Assembly (NCBI GenBank): GCA_026391735.1
Contig: JAPLDL010000018.1
Span: 1-64,000 of the forward strand
Direction: 5' to 3'
Source: Bacteroidota bacterium
GTDB lineage: Bacteria; Bacteroidota; Bacteroidia; Bacteroidales; FEN-979
Length of the DNA: 64,000 nt
The number at the start of each line of letters is the position of its first letter. Position 1 is the stretch's first letter. Below are positions 61,127 through 64,000 of the stretch, in pieces. The notes beneath the pieces were generated by a model. That model was not told where the DNA came from and did not search any database. It saw only the letters and a program-made list of their open reading frames with translations. The position numbers and the translations under genes are program-made.

Positions 61127-61795
61127 TTGCAGGTCATACTTACAAAGGATTCTTCCAATACGATTCTGAATACTGAGTTGAATGAGACCTATCATTCAAC
61201 ACATGGCGCTATTCAGGAATCCAGGCATGTGTTCATCGAAGCAGGTCTGCTGCATCTTGCTCAGGAGCTCAAAAATATAACTGTTCTGGAGATAGGGTTC
61301 GGTACCGGCCTTAATGCCATGCTTACCCTGATCGAAGCCGAAACACTGGGCAAACAGGTTGACTATACCGCCGTCGAAGCCTTTCCTCTTGAAAAGGACA
61401 TTTGGCAGCAGTTGAACTATCCTCGAATGCTGTTCTCATCCAATGATACAGGGATCTACCAAAAGTTGCACCTTGCCCCATGGGCAGGGCCCGAGGAAAT
61501 CACAAGCCACTTCCGCCTTCATAAAATTCATCAGAAACTTGAAACGTACTCGCCGCTGTTTGAATACTTTGATCTTGTTTACTTTGATGCTTTCTCCCCG
61601 GCAGTTCAACCTGAGTTATGGACCGTTGAGATCTTTACAAAACTTTATTCAGCAATGAAGCCCGGAGCCGTTCTTACAACTTATTCGGTAAAGGGAGATG
61701 TTGTCAGATCATTGAAAACTGCAGGTTTTGAAGTCGAAAAAATCCCCGGCCCTCCCGGGAAGAGACAGATCACCAGAGCAATGAAACATATCTGA
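61127..61795 (+). CDS. mnmD: MnmD-type tRNA methyltransferase
   Basis: A 222-residue SAM-dependent methyltransferase. The SAM site is EIGFGTGLNAML, followed by DLVYFDAFSPAVQPELWTVEIF and the C-terminal signature YSVKGDVVRSLKTAGFEVEKIPGPPGKR, which is that of MnmD (or the MnmD half of MnmC, without the FAD oxidase domain). It methylates 5-aminomethyl-2-thiouridine at the wobble position of tRNA. The start is a TTG at 61127; no upstream ATG is available. It is followed closely by a Nudix gene. Confidence 0.9.
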   Translation: MQVILTKDSSNTILNTELNETYHSTHGAIQESRHVFIEAGLLHLAQELKNITVLEIGFGTGLNAMLTLIEAETLGKQVDYTAVEAFPLEKDIWQQLNYPRMLFSSNDTGIYQKLHLAPWAGPEEITSHFRLHKIHQKLETYSPLFEYFDLVYFDAFSPAVQPELWTVEIFTKLYSAMKPGAVLTTYSVKGDVVRSLKTAGFEVEKIPGPPGKRQITRAMKHI

Positions 61796-61809
61796 ATGAA
61801 GACCAGGAG

Positions 61810-62259
61810 ATGAGCGAAAAACGGTTTAACATAAGGATATATGGTTTGTTTACGGCGGATGGCAGGATACTTGTAACCGATGAATTCCGGTTGGGAATGT
61901 TTATGACCAAATTTCCCGGCGGGGCCCTGGAGTTCGGAGAAGGCTCCATCGAATGCCTCAGGAGGGAATTCAGGGAAGAACTGGATTCTGAGATTCACGG
62001 AATCTCCCATTTCTACACAACTGATTTTTACCAGCCTACGACACTGCTGCCCTCCGATATGCAGCTTTTCAACATATATTACAGGGTGCAAATCGATGAA
62101 CCTTACCTGTTTAAAACTACCAGGGTAAAAAACGATATCCCTGCTGTCGACGGTGCACAAAGTTTCCGCTGGCTTAAGGTTGATGAACTAAAAGAGGATG
62201 AATTTACGTTCCCTATTGATAAATTTATTGTGAGCAGGATCAAACTTGAATTAAAATGA
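61810..62259 (+). CDS. Nudix hydrolase
   Basis: A 149-residue Nudix protein with the box from GGALEFGEG to LRREFREELDSE (GX5EX7REUXEEXGU). The N-terminal strand IRIYGLFTADGRILVTDEFR and the C-terminal WLKVDEL are typical. The substrate is unknown. It overlaps the next gene by 4 bases (ATGA). Confidence 0.9.
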   Translation: MSEKRFNIRIYGLFTADGRILVTDEFRLGMFMTKFPGGALEFGEGSIECLRREFREELDSEIHGISHFYTTDFYQPTTLLPSDMQLFNIYYRVQIDEPYLFKTTRVKNDIPAVDGAQSFRWLKVDELKEDEFTFPIDKFIVSRIKLELK

Positions 62260-62993
62260 GAAGCTGCCTAGTTATGTTATTTATTTTGCTTCTGATGACT
62301 TCATGCCATGTGGCCAGGGAGGGGAATACCAGCGTCGGGGGGTATATTAGCAGAGCATCGGGACAGCTATTAAAATTTGAGGAGGTAGGCCCAGCAAATT
62401 CTGCGATACTGGACTCAGTGATCCTCGACGGACAGGGAAATTTCAATTTCCGGTTCAACTCGGAGGAGATTGGTCTGTACACTTTAAGTCTTACGGGAAA
62501 TAACAGATTAGTCATGGAACTCAGGCCAGGGGATGCAGTAGGCATAAGCTGTCCTGATGGATCAAACCTTCAGGATGCACTGATCACAGGTTCGGCCGGC
62601 AGCAATGACATGAAATTGTTCTTTGAAACAACCTGGAGGAACAGGAAAATGTACGATTCCCTTCAGAGCTGCCTTTTAATGCATCACGATGATCCTGATT
62701 TTGCAGTATTTTCAAGAAAACTGGATGAGTCCCTCAAACCCATCTGGGAAAATCAGCGAGCCCTTGAGACGGCTTATATAGAAAGTCATCTTAACAGCTT
62801 AACGTCACTTCTGATCCTTAACCAGGGCATCGGGACAAGTCCTGTGCTTACTTTTCATACCGATTCAATATATTTTCTTAAGCTTGACAGCTCCCTTTAC
62901 AGGGCGTTTCCGGGAAACAGGCATGCCGTATTCCACCACAACAGAATACTTCAGGAACGGGAGCTGGAAGCCATGAAAAAACAAACCAGATAA
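62256..62993 (+). CDS. DUF4369-like lipoprotein without a thioredoxin domain
   Basis: A 245-residue protein with a lipoprotein signal ending LLLMTSC (Cys17). The N-terminal half is like DUF4369 (VILDGQGNFNFRFN and EEIGLYTLSLTGNNRLVMELRPGD). Relatives usually carry a C-terminal thioredoxin domain with CxxC; here the C-terminal half is helical with no CxxC motif, so it lacks the redox part. It is translationally coupled to the Nudix gene. Function unknown. Confidence 0.75.
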   Translation: MRSCLVMLFILLLMTSCHVAREGNTSVGGYISRASGQLLKFEEVGPANSAILDSVILDGQGNFNFRFNSEEIGLYTLSLTGNNRLVMELRPGDAVGISCPDGSNLQDALITGSAGSNDMKLFFETTWRNRKMYDSLQSCLLMHHDDPDFAVFSRKLDESLKPIWENQRALETAYIESHLNSLTSLLILNQGIGTSPVLTFHTDSIYFLKLDSSLYRAFPGNRHAVFHHNRILQERELEAMKKQTR

Positions 62994-63016
62994 ATTTTGC
63001 GATATTTGTGCTTCGG

Positions 63017-63784
63017 ATGAACAAAAAGATATATTTCGCTTCAGATTTTCACCTTGGCATCCCCGACCATCAGCAGAGCCTTGAACGGGAGAAAAAGCTT
63101 GTTGCCTGGCTTGAAATGGCCAGGCAGGATGCTGCTGAAATATACCTGATGGGTGATCTGTTTGATTTCTGGTTCGAATACAAGCACACTGTTCCAAAGG
63201 GCTATACGAGGCTTCTCGGGAAACTGGCTGAGATCACGGATCCCGGATCCCGGATCCCGGTCCATCTTTTCAGGGGCAACCATGATATGTGGGCCTTCTC
63301 ATACCTTCAGGAAGAAATCGGCATACAACTCCATCGTGATCCTGAGTTTAAAACCTTTTACGGAAGGAATTTTTACCTGGCCCATGGGGACGGACTCGGC
63401 CCTGGTGACCACGGTTACAAGTTTATTAAAAAAGTGTTTGCAAACCCGGTAAACCAATGGCTTTTCAGGCTGATCCATCCTGACCTGGGGATCAGTATGG
63501 CTTTATTCTGGTCGAGGAAAAGCCGTCATTCGGCCTTGCAGAAAGAAAAAACGGAAGAAGAAAGGAATCTCAGACTGATCAATGAACGTATCAGGTTCCA
63601 TTCCGAAGAACTGGTTAAAGAGCATCCGGACCTCGATTTCCTGATTTATGGCCATTATCATTATCCTGTAGAAACAACCCTGTCGAACAAATCAGTTCAG
63701 GTAGTGCTGGGAGACTGGCTTACACATTTTACTTACGCGGTTTTCGACGGAGAAAAGCTGGCACTGAAAGAATTCAGGGTATAA
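63017..63784 (+). CDS. lpxH: LpxH-like UDP-2,3-diacylglucosamine pyrophosphatase
   Basis: A 255-residue calcineurin-like metallophosphatase. Metal-ligand motifs are visible in order: FASDFHLG, LMGDLFDFWFEY, FRGNHDMW, LAHGDGLGPGDHGYK and YGHYHYP. LpxH hydrolyses UDP-2,3-diacylglucosamine to lipid X. The segment TDPGSRIPVHLF, just before FRGNHD, is encoded by a GGATCCC heptamer array (63238-63258). I start at the ATG at 63017; a GTG lies nine bases upstream. A strong terminator follows. Confidence 0.88.
   Translation: MNKKIYFASDFHLGIPDHQQSLEREKKLVAWLEMARQDAAEIYLMGDLFDFWFEYKHTVPKGYTRLLGKLAEITDPGSRIPVHLFRGNHDMWAFSYLQEEIGIQLHRDPEFKTFYGRNFYLAHGDGLGPGDHGYKFIKKVFANPVNQWLFRLIHPDLGISMALFWSRKSRHSALQKEKTEEERNLRLINERIRFHSEELVKEHPDLDFLIYGHYHYPVETTLSNKSVQVVLGDWLTHFTYAVFDGEKLALKEFRV
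63238..63258. repeat. Heptamer array GGATCCC inside lpxH
   Basis: Three exact GGATCCC words in register, followed by GGTCC, in the lpxH frame. Confidence 0.75.
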
Positions 63785-63825
63785 ACAGAAGGGGCGGCTC
63801 TATGTGTTGAGCCGCCCCTCCTGTT
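63784..63825. terminator. Terminator between lpxH and the ferredoxin gene
   Basis: AGGGGCGGCTC (63790-63800) pairs with GAGCCGCCCCT (63809-63819) around an 8-base loop, an 11-base-pair GC-rich stem. Outer bases (AACAG / CTGTTT) extend the pairing. It lies between convergent genes and can serve both. Confidence 0.85.
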
Positions 63826-63839
63826 TACATTTGCACTTT

Positions 63840-64000
63840 TTATTCGGGATGAATTGCTTCTACAGGGCATACATCTGCACATGCTCCGCAATCGGTGCAG
63901 GTTTCCGGGTTAATTTTATAAATATCGCCTTCGGAAATTGCTTCAACGGGGCATTCATCGATGCATGTTCCACAAGCAGTGCAATCTTCATTAATCTTGT
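63840..64000 (-). CDS. 2[4Fe-4S] ferredoxin, 5' end cut by the window
   Basis: The minus strand reads a small ferredoxin with both cluster motifs, CTACGTCIDECP and CTDCGACADVCP, ending VEAIHPE. 53 residues are visible from the window edge to the stop at 63840; by family size only two or three N-terminal residues are missing. It is a general low-potential electron carrier in anaerobes and a likely partner of the 2-oxoacid oxidoreductase, though nothing in the sequence proves that. Confidence 0.93.
   Translation of the reverse strand, partial: KINEDCTACGTCIDECPVEAISEGDIYKINPETCTDCGACADVCPVEAIHPE

Overview
The window looks like a chromosome segment of an anaerobic member of the Bacteroidota (Bacteroidales/Marinilabiliales-like). 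The evidence is a fused LpxC-FabZ, two LpxD paralogues, a PorX-type response regulator of the type IX secretion system, a FeoA-FeoB fusion, and repeated TAnnTTTG promoter boxes (the Bacteroidota -7 element). Ferredoxin-dependent 2-oxoacid oxidation, rubrerythrin, rubredoxin and a glycyl radical enzyme point to anaerobic life. No rRNA, tRNA, CRISPR array, prophage or complete insertion sequence was seen.

Layout. 0-9 kb: metallopeptidase fragment, hutI, orphan zinc-ribbon protein, two thioredoxins, WbqC-like protein, feoAB with its small Cys-rich partner, an MBOAT-like fragment, a START protein and an NlpC/P60 hydrolase. 9-17.6 kb (minus strand): outer-membrane barrel, tex, LutA-like protein, lipoprotein, aroA, aroB and alanine dehydrogenase. 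17.7-24.2 kb: M16 peptidase, tsaE, porX and an HD hydrolase. 24.3-30.1 kb: lipid A block lpxD-lpxC/fabZ-lpxA-ABC ATPase, a repeat-filled gap, then efp and a second lpxD. 30.2-36.4 kb: surface-polysaccharide genes (ligase/polymerase, two Wzz-like proteins, flippase, glycosyltransferase). 36.4-42 kb: purD, a DUF6427-like protein, rnhB and a large anchored protein. 42-45.9 kb (minus strand): MurL-like epimerase, a divergent MurD and a LysM glucosaminidase, overlapping or end to end. 46-50.4 kb: yqgE and a complete three-gene 4-hydroxyphenylacetate decarboxylase system (hpdB-hpdC-hpdA). 50.5-55.7 kb: aminotransferase, a secreted protein and a four-subunit 2-oxoacid:ferredoxin oxidoreductase. 55.8-64 kb: TIGR02757 protein, Bcp, glutathione peroxidase, rubredoxin, rubrerythrin, a fused E1/transketolase-type enzyme, MnmD-like methyltransferase, Nudix hydrolase, lipoprotein, LpxH-like phosphatase and a ferredoxin running off the window.

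Three things stand out. First, a p-cresol-forming decarboxylase whose active-site residues can be placed one by one, close to an aminotransferase and a 2-oxoacid oxidoreductase that could take part in aromatic amino-acid fermentation. Second, a MurD-MurL pair that implies the alternative route to D-glutamate in peptidoglycan, in which L-Glu is ligated first and epimerised afterwards. Third, a scattered set of short-word tandem arrays with period 7 or 8 (for example CGGGATA, TATCCAGC, TTTACGA, CGTAACT). These fill gaps between genes and also run in frame through aroA, the signal-peptide region of the glucosaminidase and lpxH.
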